5,560 nucleotides of DNA from positions 898 through 6,457 of the forward strand of contig PKWO01000562.1 of assembly GCA_003132085.1 (NCBI GenBank). The letters are read 5' to 3'. The translations under genes and the position numbers were made by a program. This stretch comes from Oxalobacteraceae bacterium (GTDB taxonomy: Bacteria; Pseudomonadota; Gammaproteobacteria; Burkholderiales; Burkholderiaceae_D). A model generated the notes under the pieces. That model ran no database searches. It saw only the letters and a program-made list of their open reading frames with translations, and had not been told where the DNA came from. Positions 5,486-5,560 of the stretch are shown here, one piece after another (within the stretch, counting starts at the first letter, position 1; every line of letters starts with the position of its first letter).

Positions 5486-5560
5486 ATGATAAATACCCAA
5501 CGAAAGTGGCGGCGCGCAGTGCGTTGGAATTCACTTATGTCGGTCGCAGGCGTCGGTCGC
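5486..5560 (+). CDS. Possible start of a divergent gene (partial, unrecognised)
   Basis: An ATG at 5486 opens a frame of 25 codons that is still open at the window edge. It begins MINTQRKWRRAVRWNSL and continues MSVAGVGR, so it has a strongly basic start turning less polar, as in a signal peptide or membrane anchor. An AGGT lies 9 nt upstream as a weak SD. T6SS loci often have a divergent or adjacent tssJ lipoprotein gene near tagH, so this could be the start of TssJ or another structural gene. The frame is short, a minus-strand frame is open over the same bases, and no family motif is visible, so it may not be a gene at all. Confidence 0.3.
   Translation, partial: MINTQRKWRRAVRWNSLMSVAGVGR

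Noticed and set aside
5428..5559. Minus-strand frame open from the right edge for 43 codons
   Set aside because: No recognisable motif; it could be the tail of an upstream gene but is short enough to be chance, and it competes with the plus-strand frame at 5486.

Overview
The window looks like one edge of a type VI secretion system (T6SS) locus from a betaproteobacterium. Burkholderiales is likely, possibly Oxalobacteraceae. The assignment rests on family recognition alone: a beta-type EF-G N-terminus, a DUF3331 protein (a family I know mainly from Burkholderia relatives) and the gene set TagH / PP2C phosphatase / Ser-Thr kinase / TssQ lipoprotein. I could not run a database search.

Nearly all recognisable genes lie on the minus strand, so transcription runs from right to left. 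From high to low coordinates they are: tagH (FHA-domain T6SS protein, 4036-5250); a PP2C-type phosphatase 1 nt behind it (3237-4034); a transmembrane Ser/Thr kinase with a C-terminal PEGA-like domain, 35 nt further on (1537-3201); a TssQ-type lipoprotein with its own strong promoter candidate (883-1365); a small DUF3331 protein (396-680); and the first 28 codons of an elongation factor G gene that leaves the left edge (1-85). At the right edge a short plus-strand frame (5486-5560) could be the start of a divergent gene.

The biology is a threonine-phosphorylation switch for T6SS. By analogy with PpkA/PppA/Fha1 of Pseudomonas aeruginosa, the kinase would phosphorylate a target, probably TagH itself, the FHA domain would read phosphothreonine and promote assembly of the secretion machine, and the phosphatase would reverse this. 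Here the kinase carries a PEGA-like domain predicted to be periplasmic, and the next gene encodes an outer-membrane lipoprotein, which suggests an envelope signal feeds the switch. DUF3331 and EF-G have no known link to T6SS and probably mark the boundary of the locus.

The most interesting non-coding signals are a near-consensus promoter that would make the tssQ mRNA leaderless, a hairpin that covers the EF-G ribosome binding site, and a perfect 12-bp palindrome inside a promoter-like spacer upstream of tagH. No CRISPR array, insertion sequence, tRNA or rRNA was seen.
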